Below the pieces are notes generated by a model. The model worked only from the letters and a program-made list of their open reading frames with translations. It was not told the DNA's origin and searched no databases. From the NCBI RefSeq assembly GCF_004402535.1, contig NZ_SOEY01000019.1, positions 204,447-268,446 of the forward strand: 64,000 nucleotides of DNA, in the 5' to 3' direction. The translations under genes and the position numbers were made by a program. Positions within the stretch are counted from its first letter, which is position 1. Each line of letters starts with the position of its first letter. This DNA is from Cryobacterium glaciale (GTDB lineage Bacteria; Actinomycetota; Actinomycetes; Actinomycetales; Microbacteriaceae). Shown piece by piece: positions 31,663-41,229 of the stretch.

Positions 31663-32622
31663 TTAGGCGGCGCTCTCCCCAACAGTGTCCGCGGTGAGCG
31701 GATGCACGGTGGCACCCTGCATGTCAACGGCAAGCATCAGGGCCCGCCACGGGGTGTCGGATTGGCTCGCGACCAGTTCGGCAGCGACCAGGCGCTGGCC
31801 CGGGTCGCTCGCCAACACGAGAATGGACGGCCCGGCACCGGACACGACGGCCGCAAATCCGGCGGCGCGCAGCAGGGTGATGAGCTTGTTCGTCTCCGGC
31901 ATCGCGGCGGCACGGTAGCTCTGGTGCAGCTTGTCTTCGGTCGCGGCGAGCAGCAGCTCCGGGCTCTGGATGAGCGCGGCGATCAGCAACGCAGACCGGG
32001 ACACGTTGAAGACGGCGTCTTCGTGCGGCACCGAGGCCGGCTGCAGGCTGCGCGCGAGCGCGGTGGACATCTCCTGCTCGGGTACGAATACGAGCGGCTT
32101 GACGCCACGGTGCACCATGAGCTTTTTGTGACGCGGACCCTCCGGAGTGGTCCAGGCAATGGTCAGGCCGCCGAACAGGGCGGGGGCGACGTTGTCGGGG
32201 TGGCCTTCCATCTCGGTGGCGAGAACGAGGAGCATCTCAGCGTCGATGTCGACGACGCCCTCGAGCAGCCCCTTGGCCGCCATGATGCCCGACACGATGG
32301 CCGCGCCGGACGACCCAAGACCACGCCCATGCGGAATCACGTTGTGCGCAATAATGTCGAGCCCGGGCATGGGCTGGCCCACGGCCTTGAAGGTGTGGAT
32401 GATGGCCCGCACGACCAGGTTGCTCTCGTCGGTGGGCACCAGGCCGGCACCGACGCCGTGCACCTCGACGAACACGCCGGGAGCGCTCCGCACGGTCACG
32501 TCGAGCTGGTCGTACTTGGCCAGCGCGAGACCGAGGGTGTCAAAGCCGGGGCCAAGGTTGGCCGTCGTGGCCGGCACCTGCACCGACACTGCTCGGCCGA
32601 TCAGCGATACGGAACTGGTCAT
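31663..32622 (-). CDS. thrB: Homoserine kinase
   Basis: GHMP-family kinase that phosphorylates homoserine for threonine synthesis, 319 residues. The ATP-binding motif of GHMP kinases appears as PHGRGLGSSGAAIVSG, with an N-terminal VQVPATTANLGPGFD and a C-terminal SGAGPSILVLA motif. It overlaps thrC by 4 bp (ATGA) and is the last gene of the aspartate-family operon argS-lmeA-lysA-hom-thrC-thrB. Confidence 0.97.
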   Translation of the reverse strand: MTSSVSLIGRAVSVQVPATTANLGPGFDTLGLALAKYDQLDVTVRSAPGVFVEVHGVGAGLVPTDESNLVVRAIIHTFKAVGQPMPGLDIIAHNVIPHGRGLGSSGAAIVSGIMAAKGLLEGVVDIDAEMLLVLATEMEGHPDNVAPALFGGLTIAWTTPEGPRHKKLMVHRGVKPLVFVPEQEMSTALARSLQPASVPHEDAVFNVSRSALLIAALIQSPELLLAATEDKLHQSYRAAAMPETNKLITLLRAAGFAAVVSGAGPSILVLASDPGQRLVAAELVASQSDTPWRALMLAVDMQGATVHPLTADTVGESAA

Positions 32623-33746
32623 GCCTTGGCCAGGCCGAGCACGCTGGCGATTTCAGCGGTGTCCACCGGAACGATGGTGGGCACGACGTCCGAGCCGTCG
32701 GCGGTGCGCAACGCCCACTGCGGATCTTTCAAACCGTGCCCGGTGACCGTGATGACCACGGTCGAGCCCTTCGGAATGAACCCGGCTTCGGCCCGCTCGA
32801 GCAGGCCGGCGACGCCGATGGCGGATGCCGGTTCCACGAAAATGCCGACCTCGGCCGAGAGGATGCGGTGCGCTTCGAGAATCTTCGCGTCGGTGATGGC
32901 ACCGAAGTAGCCGTCGCTCTGCTCGCGCGCATTCAATGCAAGGTCCCACGACGCCGGGTTCCCGATGCGGATGGCGCTCGCGATGGTGTCCGGGTGGTCC
33001 ACCCGATGGCCGAGCACGATCGGGGCGCTGCCGGAGGCCTGGAAGCCGAACATGCGCGGCAGCTTCGTGGTGGCGCCGCGAGCGACCTCTTCGCTGTAAC
33101 CGCGAAAGTAGGCGGTGTAGTTGCCTGCATTGCCGACCGGGACGAACTGAAAGTCGGGGGCGTCGCCGAGTACTTCGACGACCTCGAAAGCGGCGGTCTT
33201 CTGGCCCTCGATGCGGTCAGGGTTGACCGAGTTGACCAGGTGCACCGGGTAGTTGGTGGCGAGGTCGCGAGCGATGTCGAGGCAGTCGTCGAAGTTGCCC
33301 TGCACCTGCAGCAGGTGTGCGTTGTGTGCGACGGCCTGGCTGAGCTTGCCCATGGCGATCTTGCCCTCGGGCACGAGCACCGCGGCGGTGATGCCGGCGT
33401 GGGTGGCGTAGGCGGCAGCGGACGCACTGGTGTTGCCGGTCGAGGCGCAGATGACGGCTTTCGCGCCGTCTTCCATCGCTTTGGAGATGGCCATGGTCAT
33501 GCCGCGGTCCTTGAACGAACCGGTCGGGTTCATGCCCTCGAATTTGATCCAGACTTTGGCCCCGGTGCGTGCGGAGAGCGCGGCGGCCGGAATGAGCGGT
33601 GTTCCGCCTTCACCCAGGGTGATGATCGGGGTCGCGGCCGAGATGTTGAGTCGGTCGGAGTATTCGTTCAGCACCCCGCGCCACTGGCGGCTGACAATCG
33701 CGCCGGGTGTGGTCAGGTTGGTACTGGTCTCGCTTGGGCTAAACAT
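32619..33746 (-). CDS. thrC: Threonine synthase
   Basis: PLP enzyme converting O-phosphohomoserine to threonine, 375 residues. The PLP lysine is in PTGSFKDRGM, the phosphate loop in VGNAGNYTAY, and the CASTGNTSASAAAYA substrate loop is complete. This is the short form without the zinc-ribbon N-terminus. It overlaps thrB by 4 bp and hom by 1 bp, indicating translational coupling. A second, more distant ThrC-like enzyme is encoded at 44.2-45.3 kb. Confidence 0.97.
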   Translation of the reverse strand: MFSPSETSTNLTTPGAIVSRQWRGVLNEYSDRLNISAATPIITLGEGGTPLIPAAALSARTGAKVWIKFEGMNPTGSFKDRGMTMAISKAMEDGAKAVICASTGNTSASAAAYATHAGITAAVLVPEGKIAMGKLSQAVAHNAHLLQVQGNFDDCLDIARDLATNYPVHLVNSVNPDRIEGQKTAAFEVVEVLGDAPDFQFVPVGNAGNYTAYFRGYSEEVARGATTKLPRMFGFQASGSAPIVLGHRVDHPDTIASAIRIGNPASWDLALNAREQSDGYFGAITDAKILEAHRILSAEVGIFVEPASAIGVAGLLERAEAGFIPKGSTVVITVTGHGLKDPQWALRTADGSDVVPTIVPVDTAEIASVLGLAKA

Positions 33747-35083
33747 CAGGCTCCTTCAACTCTCAAAACGGATGCGACTTCGCTGACGACACTGTTGGTG
33801 GCCAGGTCCTGCACGGTGGCGGCGAGTGCGGCCTCCGTTGCGTCATGGGTCCCGATTACTAGGGTAGCCGTGGCCGAGCGGGCTGCGCGACTCTTCGTGG
33901 CCATCACGGCCGGCGTCATGGACTGTTCAACGAGCGCCAGCGAGACCTTGCGCTTGCTGAACACGCTCGCGATGGTCGCGAGCACGCCGGGTTCGTCGGT
34001 GACCTCGAGGGTCACCGCGTAGCGGGTGGTGACCCGGCCGATGTCGAAGACCGGCAGCGCGGCGTAGCTGGACGCGGCCACCCCCGGGCCGCCAGCGACG
34101 TGGCGCCTCGCTATCGAGACCACGTCGCCGAGCACGGCCGAAGCGGTCTCCACTCCCCCGGCGCCGGCGCCGTAGAACATGAGGCTGCCGGCGGATTCCG
34201 CCTCGACGAAAACAGCATTGTTGGCCCCGTGCACCGCGGCGAGCGGATGGCTGCGCGGCACCATCGCCGGGTAGACCCGCGCCGACACTCCGAGGACGCC
34301 GTTCTCGTCGCTGACCCGTTCGCAAATGGCGAGCAGCTTCACGACGTAACCGGCCTTGCGGGCCGATTCAATCTGAGCCGGCGTGATCGACTCGATGCCC
34401 TCGCGATAAACGGATGCCAGCGGCACCGTCGTGTGAAACGCCAGACTCGCCAGAATGGCCGCCTTCTGCGCGGCGTCGTAACCCCCGATGTCGGCGGTCG
34501 GATCGGCCTCCGCGTAGCCGAGCGCGGTGGCCTCGGCCAGCGCGTCCTCAAGACTGGACCCTTCGGTATCCATCCGGTCGAGGATGAAGTTCGTGGTGCC
34601 GTTGACGATGCCGAGGATGCGCTTGACCTGGTCCCCGGCGAGGCTCTCCCGCAGCGGACGCACGATGGGAATGGCCCCGGCGACCGCGGCCTCGTAGTTG
34701 ATCTGGGCGCCGACCTGGTTCGCGGCCGCGAACAGCTCGGGTCCGTGGAGGGCGAGCAGCGCCTTGTTGGCGGTGACGACATCCGCTCCACTGTTGATCG
34801 CCAGCAGAATGTGGCTGCGGGCCGGCTCGATGCCGCCCATCAGTTCGATGACGATGTCAGCGCCGAGAATGAGTTCCTCCGCGTTGGTCGTGAACAGTTT
34901 ACGCGGCAGGTCGACGGTGCGTTCGGCGTTCACGTCGCGCACGGCGATGCCGACCAGTTCGAGGGTGGCTCCGACCCGGTTGGCGAGTTCCGGGCCCTGT
35001 TCGAGCAGCAGCCGGGCCACCTGGGCACCGACTGATCCACCGCCGAGGAGGGCGACGCGCAGATTGCGGTATTCGATCTTCAA
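33746..35083 (-). CDS. hom: Homoserine dehydrogenase
   Basis: Reduces aspartate semialdehyde to homoserine with NAD(P)H, 445 residues. The N-terminal cofactor motif is LLGGGSVGAQVARLL, the family signature NGTTNFILDRM is near residue 170, and the catalytic-domain GYAEADPTADIGGYDAAQK is intact. The C-terminal ACT domain (about 365-445, VTDEPGVLATIASVF) suggests feedback inhibition by threonine, as in Corynebacterium. It shares 1 bp with thrC and 4 bp with lysA. Confidence 0.97.
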   Translation of the reverse strand: MKIEYRNLRVALLGGGSVGAQVARLLLEQGPELANRVGATLELVGIAVRDVNAERTVDLPRKLFTTNAEELILGADIVIELMGGIEPARSHILLAINSGADVVTANKALLALHGPELFAAANQVGAQINYEAAVAGAIPIVRPLRESLAGDQVKRILGIVNGTTNFILDRMDTEGSSLEDALAEATALGYAEADPTADIGGYDAAQKAAILASLAFHTTVPLASVYREGIESITPAQIESARKAGYVVKLLAICERVSDENGVLGVSARVYPAMVPRSHPLAAVHGANNAVFVEAESAGSLMFYGAGAGGVETASAVLGDVVSIARRHVAGGPGVAASSYAALPVFDIGRVTTRYAVTLEVTDEPGVLATIASVFSKRKVSLALVEQSMTPAVMATKSRAARSATATLVIGTHDATEAALAATVQDLATNSVVSEVASVLRVEGA

Positions 35084-36489
35084 GATTCTCCTTCAGTGGG
35101 CGACTGCGCCCCGGTGTCCCGCGCGAGCAGGTCGGCAATCGTTTCGCCGCGCACGAGCACGCGTGCCAAGCCGTCGACGACAGCGACGACGGGTGCGCGG
35201 CCCTGGTAGTTGTAGTTGTTGGAGAGCGCCCAGCAGTAGGCGCCGGTGGCGGGCACGGCGAGGAGGTCGCCGGGGGTCACGTCGCCGGGCAGGTAGTCGG
35301 AGTCGACGACGATGTCGCCGCTCTCACAGTGCTTGCCGGCAATACGCACGAGCACGGGCGCTGCGGTCGACGCGCGATCGGCGAGACGCACGGCATAGTC
35401 GGCGCCATACAGGGCCGGACGCACATTGTCGCTCATGCCGCCATCGACGCTGACGTAGAGCCGCGGGGTGCCGGAGACGTCGACGGCCTTGGTGGTGCCG
35501 ACGCGGTACAGGCTCACGCCGGCGCGACCGATGATGACGCGGCCGGGTTCGAACGCGACGACCGGAAGCGGAATATTCAGTCGCGTGCACTCGGCGGCGA
35601 CGATGTCGGCCAGGGCCACGGCGAGCTCGCGAATCGGGGTGGGTTCGTCGGCACTCGTATAGGCGATACCGAATCCGCCGCCGAGATTGAGTTCGGGTAC
35701 CGGCCCATTCACAAGCAGGGCCGCGTGCACATCGAGCAGCCGGGCGGCCGACTCGGCGAATCCGTCGGCACCGAAGATCTGCGAGCCGATGTGGCAGTGC
35801 AACCCGACGAAGTTCAGCGCGGGCTCGGCACGAATGAGCCCGACCAGCCTCGGCGCATCGGTAAGCACGATGCCGAATTTCTGGTCCTCGTGGGAGGTGG
35901 CCAGAAATTCGTGGGTGTGGGCGTGCACGCCGCTGTTCACGCGCAGGCGCACGTTCTGCACCCGGTTATTGCGGGCGGCGGCTGCGGCGACGCGGCCGAT
36001 CTCGACTTCGCTGTCGATCACGATCGTGCCGACACCGACCCGGGTGGCTTCATCGAGTTCGGCCAGGGACTTGTTGTTGCCGTGAAAACCGAGCCGCTCC
36101 GGGTCGGCTCCACCGGCCAGCGCGACGGCGAGTTCGCCGCCGCTGCACACGTCGATGTTCAGTCCGGCGGCGATCATCCAGCGCACGACCTCGGTGGAGA
36201 GAAAGGCCTTGCCGGCGTAGTACACCTTGGCTCTCGTGCCGATGCGGGCGAACTCGGCCTGGAACACGGCGAGCAGGTCGGCGGCGCTGGCGCGGGCATC
36301 CGCTTCGTCGATGACGTAGAGGGGCGTGCCGAATTCGGCAGCGAGGTCGGCGGCGTTCACTCCGCCGATCACGAGGGCGCCGGTGCTGGTGCGGGAGGCC
36401 GAGGTGGGCCAGAGTCCCGGCGCGAGCGCGTTGGCGTCGGCGGGCAGGCGCAGCCAGTCGGGCGCGAGCGGGTTTGGTGCAGCTGTCAC
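35080..36489 (-). CDS. lysA: Diaminopimelate decarboxylase
   Basis: Last step of lysine synthesis, meso-diaminopimelate to lysine, 469 residues. Fold-type III PLP enzyme: PLP lysine in VYYAGKAFLS, HGNNKS, HCHIGSQI, and the C-terminal active-site ESGDI and GAYC motifs. Length matches actinobacterial orthologues. It overlaps hom by 4 bp, joining lysine and threonine synthesis in one transcript. I see no lysine riboswitch in the 136 bp in front of it. Confidence 0.97.
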   Translation of the reverse strand: MTAAPNPLAPDWLRLPADANALAPGLWPTSASRTSTGALVIGGVNAADLAAEFGTPLYVIDEADARASAADLLAVFQAEFARIGTRAKVYYAGKAFLSTEVVRWMIAAGLNIDVCSGGELAVALAGGADPERLGFHGNNKSLAELDEATRVGVGTIVIDSEVEIGRVAAAAARNNRVQNVRLRVNSGVHAHTHEFLATSHEDQKFGIVLTDAPRLVGLIRAEPALNFVGLHCHIGSQIFGADGFAESAARLLDVHAALLVNGPVPELNLGGGFGIAYTSADEPTPIRELAVALADIVAAECTRLNIPLPVVAFEPGRVIIGRAGVSLYRVGTTKAVDVSGTPRLYVSVDGGMSDNVRPALYGADYAVRLADRASTAAPVLVRIAGKHCESGDIVVDSDYLPGDVTPGDLLAVPATGAYCWALSNNYNYQGRAPVVAVVDGLARVLVRGETIADLLARDTGAQSPTEGES

Positions 36490-36625
36490 GGGAAGTACCT
36501 CACGAGAGTCGAAGGGGAATCTCAGCGAGCGAACCCGGATTGGTCCCTGAAGCCGGAAAGTGGGCAGCCCGAGCGAATGGGCCTGCCTACGGCGTATTCT
36601 ACCGTCGCGAGTGGCGAGGTTCGAA

Positions 36626-37399
36626 TCAGCCGGAGCAGCTGCCGAGGGTGGTCAGCGACTGCGCGGTGAGCCGTAAACTGCTCGACTCCAGCGTAACGCG
36701 TGCTCGCTCAGGCGAAATGTCAACGCCGCTCAGCTCGACGCCTTCGGGCAGGTAGCCGGCCACGCAAACCCCGATCGGGGCCTGCTGCAGGATGAGGTTG
36801 ACGAGGGGTGTCGCGTCGATGTCACCGACCCCGCTCGTCACGGCGGCCTCGGTCGGGGTGAAGTTCAGCGTGTTCCCGGCGGCGCTGGCCGTGGCCGTGG
36901 CGCTGTAGCCGACATTGAACTCGAACAGTTTGACCGTGCCGGTATAGGTGACGACGCCGTCGCCGAGGGCCATCACGGCATCGGCGGGCGCGGTGCCGGA
37001 GGCCAGCACGAGCTGGGTGAGCGCGGCTTGATCGAGGTCGAGGGTGGCGGTGAGCGAGCCGATGGCCTTGGCGCTGTTGGTCGACACGTCGCGGGCAATG
37101 ACGTGAACGGATGCCGGCACACCGTCGACCGTCAGGTTCGGCGCGGTCAGCTCAACCTGGTCGAAGTTTCCGGCGATGAACTGGGCGATGACGGAGGTGC
37201 CGCCGATGGTGACGTCGATGTCGCCGGTCACGGAAGCAGGCATCCGGTTGCTGATTTCGGATTCAGCCCGATCCTCGGCGAACGCGCGCAGACCGCTGTC
37301 GACCAGAAAATAGGCGACGACGAGCAGAATGGCGAGCACGCCCACGATGATGAGTGGAACGAGGCCGCGCCGTTTGGTTCTGGCCACTGTTTCATTCAC
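36626..37399 (-). CDS. LmeA family (DUF2993) phospholipid-binding protein
   Basis: A 257-residue protein with one N-terminal membrane segment (VPLIIVGVLAILLVVAYFLV, about residues 12-32) followed by a DUF2993 domain. The first named member, mycobacterial LmeA, binds phospholipid and affects mannan elongation of lipomannan; the role here is unknown but likely at the cell envelope. The GTG at 37399 lies 5 bp after the argS stop; a second GTG four codons on is also possible. Its position between argS and lysA is probably within the same operon. Confidence 0.85.
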   Translation of the reverse strand: MNETVARTKRRGLVPLIIVGVLAILLVVAYFLVDSGLRAFAEDRAESEISNRMPASVTGDIDVTIGGTSVIAQFIAGNFDQVELTAPNLTVDGVPASVHVIARDVSTNSAKAIGSLTATLDLDQAALTQLVLASGTAPADAVMALGDGVVTYTGTVKLFEFNVGYSATATASAAGNTLNFTPTEAAVTSGVGDIDATPLVNLILQQAPIGVCVAGYLPEGVELSGVDISPERARVTLESSSLRLTAQSLTTLGSCSG

Positions 37400-37404
37400 G
37401 GCGG

Positions 37405-39081
37405 CTACATGCGCTCCGGGGCGGTGACGCCGAGCAGGCCGAGGCCGTTGCGGATCACCTGGCTGGTGGCGTCGTTGAGCCACAGGCGGGTGCGGTGCAG
37501 GTCGGTGACCGGTTCTTCGCCGAGCGGAATGACCCGGCAGTTGTCGTACCAGCGGTGGTAGTAGCCGGCGACCTCTTCGATGTAGCGGGCCACGCGGTGC
37601 GGCTCCCGCAGTTCGGCGGCTTGGGCGACAACGCGAGGAAATTCCTGCAGCACGCCGAGCAGCGCGGATTCGCTGTCGTGCACGAGCAGTTCGGGGGCGA
37701 ACACCGTGCGTTCGACGCCGCTCGCTGCCGCATTGCGGGCGACCGAGCAGGTGCGGGCGTGGGCGTACTGCACGTAGAAGACGGGGTTGTCGTTGGTGCG
37801 TTTGCCGAGCAGGTCGAGGTCGATATCAAGCTGCGAGTCGCTGTTCGAGCGCACCAGGGCGTAGCGACCGGCGTCGACACCGACCGCGTCGACGAGGTCG
37901 TCGAGGGTGACGATGGTGCCGGCGCGCTTCGACATGCGCACCGGTTCGCCGTCTTTGAGCAGGTTGACCATCTGGCCGATCAGAATCTGCAGGTTCACGC
38001 CGGGTTCGTCGCCGAAGGCAGACACCATCGCCATCATGCGGCCGACATAGCCGTGGTGGTCGGCGCCGAGCATGATCAGGCACTGGTCGAATCCGCGCTC
38101 GCGCTTGTCGAGGTAGTAGCCGAGGTCACCCGAGATGTACGCCGGTTCCCCGTTCGAGCGAATGATCACCCGGTCACGATCGTCGCCGAAGGTGGTGGTG
38201 CGCAGCCAGATGGCGCCATCCGCTTCGAAGATGTGGCCCTGTTCGCGCAGGCGCGCGATGGCGCGGTTGACTGCGCCGGATTCGTGCAGCGAATCTTCGT
38301 GAAAATACACGTCGAAGTCAACGCCGAAGCCGTGCAGTTTGTCTTTGATCTCGGTGAACATGAGGTCGACGCCGATGGAGCGGAACACCTCCTGCTGCTC
38401 GTCCCTGGGCAGGGCGGCGACGTCACCGTCGTACTTCGCGAGCACGTTCGCGGCGATGTCGCCGATGTACGCTCCGCCGTAGCCGTCTTCGGGGGTGGGC
38501 TCGCCGAGGTAGCTGGCGAGCACGCTGCGGGCGAAGCGGTCGATCTGTGAGCCGTGGTCGTTGAAGTAGTACTCGCGGGTGACGTCGGCGCCCTCGGCCT
38601 GCAGCACGCGGGCCAGGCTGTCGCCGACTGCGGCCCAGCGCACGCCGCCCATGTGGATCGGGCCGGTGGGGTTGGCCGAGACGAATTCGAGGTTGATCTT
38701 GAGGCCGTCATAGAGGTGGCCGGTGCCGTACACGGCCCCCTGGTCGACGATGGTCCTGGCGAGCGCGCCTGCAGCCGCCGCTTCGAGGCGGATGTTGATG
38801 AAGCCAGGGCCGGCGATTTCAACGGATGCGACCTCCGCCAGCTGTTCGAGACCAGCGGCCAGTTCCGCCGCGATTTCACGGGGGTTGGCGCCGAGCGGTT
38901 TGGCGATCTTCAGCGCTATGCTCGAGGCCCAGTCGCCGTGGTCGCGGTTGCGCGGGCGTTCGACGGCGACGTCGGCGAGGGTGAGTCCGAGGTCTACCCT
39001 TGCCGTGTCCGCCTCGCGTCGGCGTTCACTGACGTCCTGAATGAGGTTGAAAAGGGACTGGGAGAGTTCGGCAGGAGTCAC
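37405..39081 (-). CDS. argS: Arginyl-tRNA synthetase
   Basis: Class I synthetase that charges tRNA-Arg, 558 residues. The HIGH-like signature is [12 protein letters not shown] and the KMSKS-like loop is RMSKRAGT, with the N-terminal ArgRS additional domain and C-terminal DALR domain ([11 protein letters not shown]). It heads the leftward operon that continues into lmeA, lysA, hom, thrC and thrB. A tRNA-Arg gene lies about 780 bp away on the other strand. Confidence 0.98.
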   Translation of the reverse strand: MTPAELSQSLFNLIQDVSERRREADTARVDLGLTLADVAVERPRNRDHGDWASSIALKIAKPLGANPREIAAELAAGLEQLAEVASVEIAGPGFINIRLEAAAAGALARTIVDQGAVYGTGHLYDGLKINLEFVSANPTGPIHMGGVRWAAVGDSLARVLQAEGADVTREYYFNDHGSQIDRFARSVLASYLGEPTPEDGYGGAYIGDIAANVLAKYDGDVAALPRDEQQEVFRSIGVDLMFTEIKDKLHGFGVDFDVYFHEDSLHESGAVNRAIARLREQGHIFEADGAIWLRTTTFGDDRDRVIIRSNGEPAYISGDLGYYLDKRERGFDQCLIMLGADHHGYVGRMMAMVSAFGDEPGVNLQILIGQMVNLLKDGEPVRMSKRAGTIVTLDDLVDAVGVDAGRYALVRSNSDSQLDIDLDLLGKRTNDNPVFYVQYAHARTCSVARNAAASGVERTVFAPELLVHDSESALLGVLQEFPRVVAQAAELREPHRVARYIEEVAGYYHRWYDNCRVIPLGEEPVTDLHRTRLWLNDATSQVIRNGLGLLGVTAPERM

Positions 39082-39123
39082 TGGTCAATCGTACCGGCCC
39101 CCTCCTGTTGGTAAGGTCAACGC

Positions 39124-39795
39124 GTGACTGATACACGCGTCTACCCCTCTTCTACTCGTACCACGGTTCGTTCTGCCGCTCAGTCTGCGCGGCGACGAGC
39201 CGGCCTGGTGCTCGCCGGCGGCGCACTGTTCGCCCTCGTTCTGACCGGCTGCAGCACCGGCGACGAGCCGACGCCGACGGATTCCGCGGCCGCGACGAGC
39301 GGGGCATCCGCTGACCCGACCGAGAGCGCGCAGCCGACGTCATCGCCGACGCCGGAAGCGACCGGTTCACCGATCGCGCAGACCTGCGGTGACCTTCTCA
39401 CCCTGCAGGACGTCTATGACTTCAACTCGAACTACGGCACCGCGCCCGACTATTCGCCCAGTGCTGACAGCCTGGCCGAGACCGCAGCGACCTACAACGG
39501 CCTGACCTGCGGCTATTCGAATCAGTCCAGCGGCGAGCTCATCGAACTCTCACTCGTGGCCCCCAACGCCGTGCTGATGACCACGCTCAAGCAGCAAGCG
39601 GATGCCGACAGCCAGGCCGTGCCGACCTACGGCACTCCGCCGACCGTCGACGGATTCTTCACCTACGCCGGCGGCAGCGGCCAGGCCCAGGTCTTCACCG
39701 GAACCTATTGGGTGACCCTGAGCTCGCCCGCGTTCTACAACGAGCCCGGCGCTGCCGAAGGCCTCATGTCGGCGGTACTCGGGCATTTGGGCTAG
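39124..39795 (+). CDS. Putative secreted lipoprotein
   Basis: A 223-residue predicted lipoprotein of unknown function. Residues 24-43 form a signal peptide with Arg-rich start (ARRRAGLVLAGGALFALV) and lipobox LTGC (cleavage before Cys43). A Ser/Thr/Pro/Glu-rich spacer to about residue 88 precedes a compact domain with two conserved-looking cysteines (QTCGDLL and LTCGYSN), likely a disulfide outside the membrane. Start GTG at 39124, divergent from argS over 42 bp. It would be anchored to the outer face of the cytoplasmic membrane. Confidence 0.85.
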   Translation: MTDTRVYPSSTRTTVRSAAQSARRRAGLVLAGGALFALVLTGCSTGDEPTPTDSAAATSGASADPTESAQPTSSPTPEATGSPIAQTCGDLLTLQDVYDFNSNYGTAPDYSPSADSLAETAATYNGLTCGYSNQSSGELIELSLVAPNAVLMTTLKQQADADSQAVPTYGTPPTVDGFFTYAGGSGQAQVFTGTYWVTLSSPAFYNEPGAAEGLMSAVLGHLG

Positions 39796-39815
39796 CCGGC
39801 ACCTCGGCTGGCAGG

Positions 39816-39845
39816 TTCTTGGTGAGTGAGTCATGATGCTAACCT
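39816..39845 (+). promoter_or_regulatory. Candidate promoter of tRNA-Arg
   Basis: TTCTTG (39816-39821) and TAACCT (39840-39845) are separated by 18 bp, with a TG one base before the -10-like hexamer (extended -10). The mature tRNA starts 12 bp further on. Pattern match only. Confidence 0.4.
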
Positions 39846-39857
39846 TGAACTACCCTG

Positions 39858-39929
39858 GCCCCCATAGCTCAGGGGATAGAGCACTGCCCTCCGGAGGCAG
39901 GGGCGGCAGTTCGAATCTGCCTGGGGGCA
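39858..39929 (+). tRNA. tRNA-Arg (anticodon CCG)
   Basis: Full cloverleaf of 72 nt: acceptor GCCCCCA pairs with TGGGGGC, D stem GCTC/GAGC, anticodon stem CTGCC/GGCAG with loop CTCCGGA (anticodon CCG), T stem GGCAG/CTGCC with loop TTCGAAT, discriminator A. CCA is not encoded. It reads CGG arginine codons. The 3' half from the anticodon stem onward is duplicated 2345 bp downstream. Confidence 0.97.
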
Positions 39930-39930
39930 C
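39886..39930 (+). repeat. attL-like 45-bp direct repeat (tRNA 3' half)
   Basis: This is the left copy of a perfect 45-bp direct repeat that runs from the anticodon stem through the tRNA 3' end and one base beyond. The neighbouring bases differ from the second copy on both sides, which fixes the boundaries. Keeping the tRNA intact at one end is usual for integrases that target tRNA genes. Confidence 0.9.
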
Positions 39931-40012
39931 ACCATTCACACCGCAGAAATTTCTGATCAGAGGAATTTCCAGGGCCATACTGGGGCGGACATCTCGGTCT
40001 CGCGAGCGTCTT

Positions 40013-40033
40013 GTGCCCACGCGTGCCCACAAT
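40013..40033. repeat. Paired GTGCCCAC repeats near the left att end
   Basis: GTGCCCAC occurs at 40013-40020 and again at 40023-40030, 10 bp apart, and the second continues as TGCCCACAAT. The same TGCCCACAAT recurs at 42119-42128 near the right end, as might be expected of integrase arm-type sites. Function is inferred only from position. Confidence 0.4.
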
Positions 40034-40108
40034 TGATTCGTGTCCGTCCACTCATTATGGGTAAAACTTCCAGCCCAGACGCCCTGATATTTGAAAAATC
40101 GAATTGAG

Positions 40109-40399
40109 CTACTTTCGGAGGGTCCACTCGGCGATCAACGCAACGGCCTTCGAGAATGCGTCGTTGTCGGGTCTGTTCAGAAATGCGTGCCGAGTGCCCT
40201 GAAGGACGTGGCGCTGGACGTCCACGCCGTAGCTGGAGAGTTCTGATACGAATGCGTCACCGGACGCTCGCATGTTGTCCCTCTCTGCGTTGATTGAGAG
40301 GGTTCTCGGAAACTTTTGAAGGTCGTGGCCACCAGGGAAGGCGAGCCTGTTGGCAAGTTTGGCTTGTGAACCGGCATAGTTACGGTTCATCGCGTTCAA
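40109..40399 (-). pseudogene. Alpha/beta hydrolase (esterase/lipase) C-terminal fragment
   Basis: About 96 residues resemble the last third of an HSL-type alpha/beta-hydrolase-3 esterase: the TLSINAERDNMRASG stretch holds the usual catalytic Asp region and GTRHAFLNR the catalytic His, with AFSKAVALIAEW at the end. The oxyanion HGGG region and nucleophile GDSAGG part are absent, and upstream sequence belongs to the overlapping membrane-protein remnant. It is therefore a truncated gene rather than a functional enzyme. Confidence 0.75.
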
Positions 40400-41229
40400 C
40401 GCCCAGACAGAGTGAGAGCATCGACACTCGTCTTGGTGTCATCCACGTCTGACTACGTCGGGCCGCGAAAACAAAAACAGTCACCGCTAAACCACCCCAG
40501 AATGCCGCCCACAACGTCACGCCGACTATTGCCGCCGATGGAGTGAACTGATCGACCTCTATCATCCGCGAGCAGATAGCGTCGAAACTCAGCGCCGGCA
40601 CTTTCGCCTGCGGGTTCCACACAAGGAGATCGACCGCACCAATCACGATCACCACGCCAACCGCAGCAACACCGAACAAAGCGGTTGGGATCCTCTTCGA
40701 ACGGCTGGCTACACGCCGTTCGAGTGAGAACGGGGACGGCAAGGGCGATTGTTATGGGGCCCGTCACTGCAGCCGCCGTGGCAATTCTGGCAAGGGTTGA
40801 TCTGGCCATGATCGCAGCGCGGCCGAAGTACAGCACGCCGACCAAGACCGCCAGCATCGCAAGGCGAAGGCTGATCCACGCAACTGCGCTGAGCGTGTCG
40901 AGCGCCCGTGGGGAGGTGTTGGGCCTTTCGGGCACGATTCCACCGTTAGTGAGCCACGCCCCGGCAAGAACAACCGCCGCAGCAGCGAAGAGACCGAGCC
41001 CGCGGCGCGCGAGTCGGCGCGGCACTGCGCCGCGAGGCTCATTAGTGTTCGCTGGCAGATCGCGGTCAATCGTCAAGGTAAGCGCTGCGGCTCCGCGAGC
41101 GATGTCGCGCCGCCGGAGGCCGGCTTCTGCCGCGGCCAATGAGTCTGCGCGCCATTCCTCCAGATAGCGGGCGCGGACTGCGCAGGGCAGCATCTGCGCA
41201 AGGACATGAAGGAACACATCGCTGTTCAT
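40380..41229 (-). pseudogene. Frameshifted integral membrane protein
   Basis: The ATG at 41229 overlaps the PadR-fragment stop by 4 bp and opens with LAQMLPCAVRARYLEEWRAD, a start often seen in uncharacterised actinobacterial membrane proteins placed behind PadR regulators. Helices (LGLFAAAAVVLAGAWL, LAMLAVLVGVLYFG, ITIALAVPVLT) continue until about 40735, where coding switches by one frame into VASRSKRIPTALFGVAAVGVVIVIGAVDLLV and further helices ending at 40380. A single indel near 40690-40740 explains both halves. The C-terminus runs into the esterase fragment. Confidence 0.7.

Noticed and set aside
36490-36625. A lysine riboswitch in front of lysA
   Set aside because: The 136-bp gap shows no L-box-like conserved core or long paired arms, and the gene is probably co-transcribed from argS.
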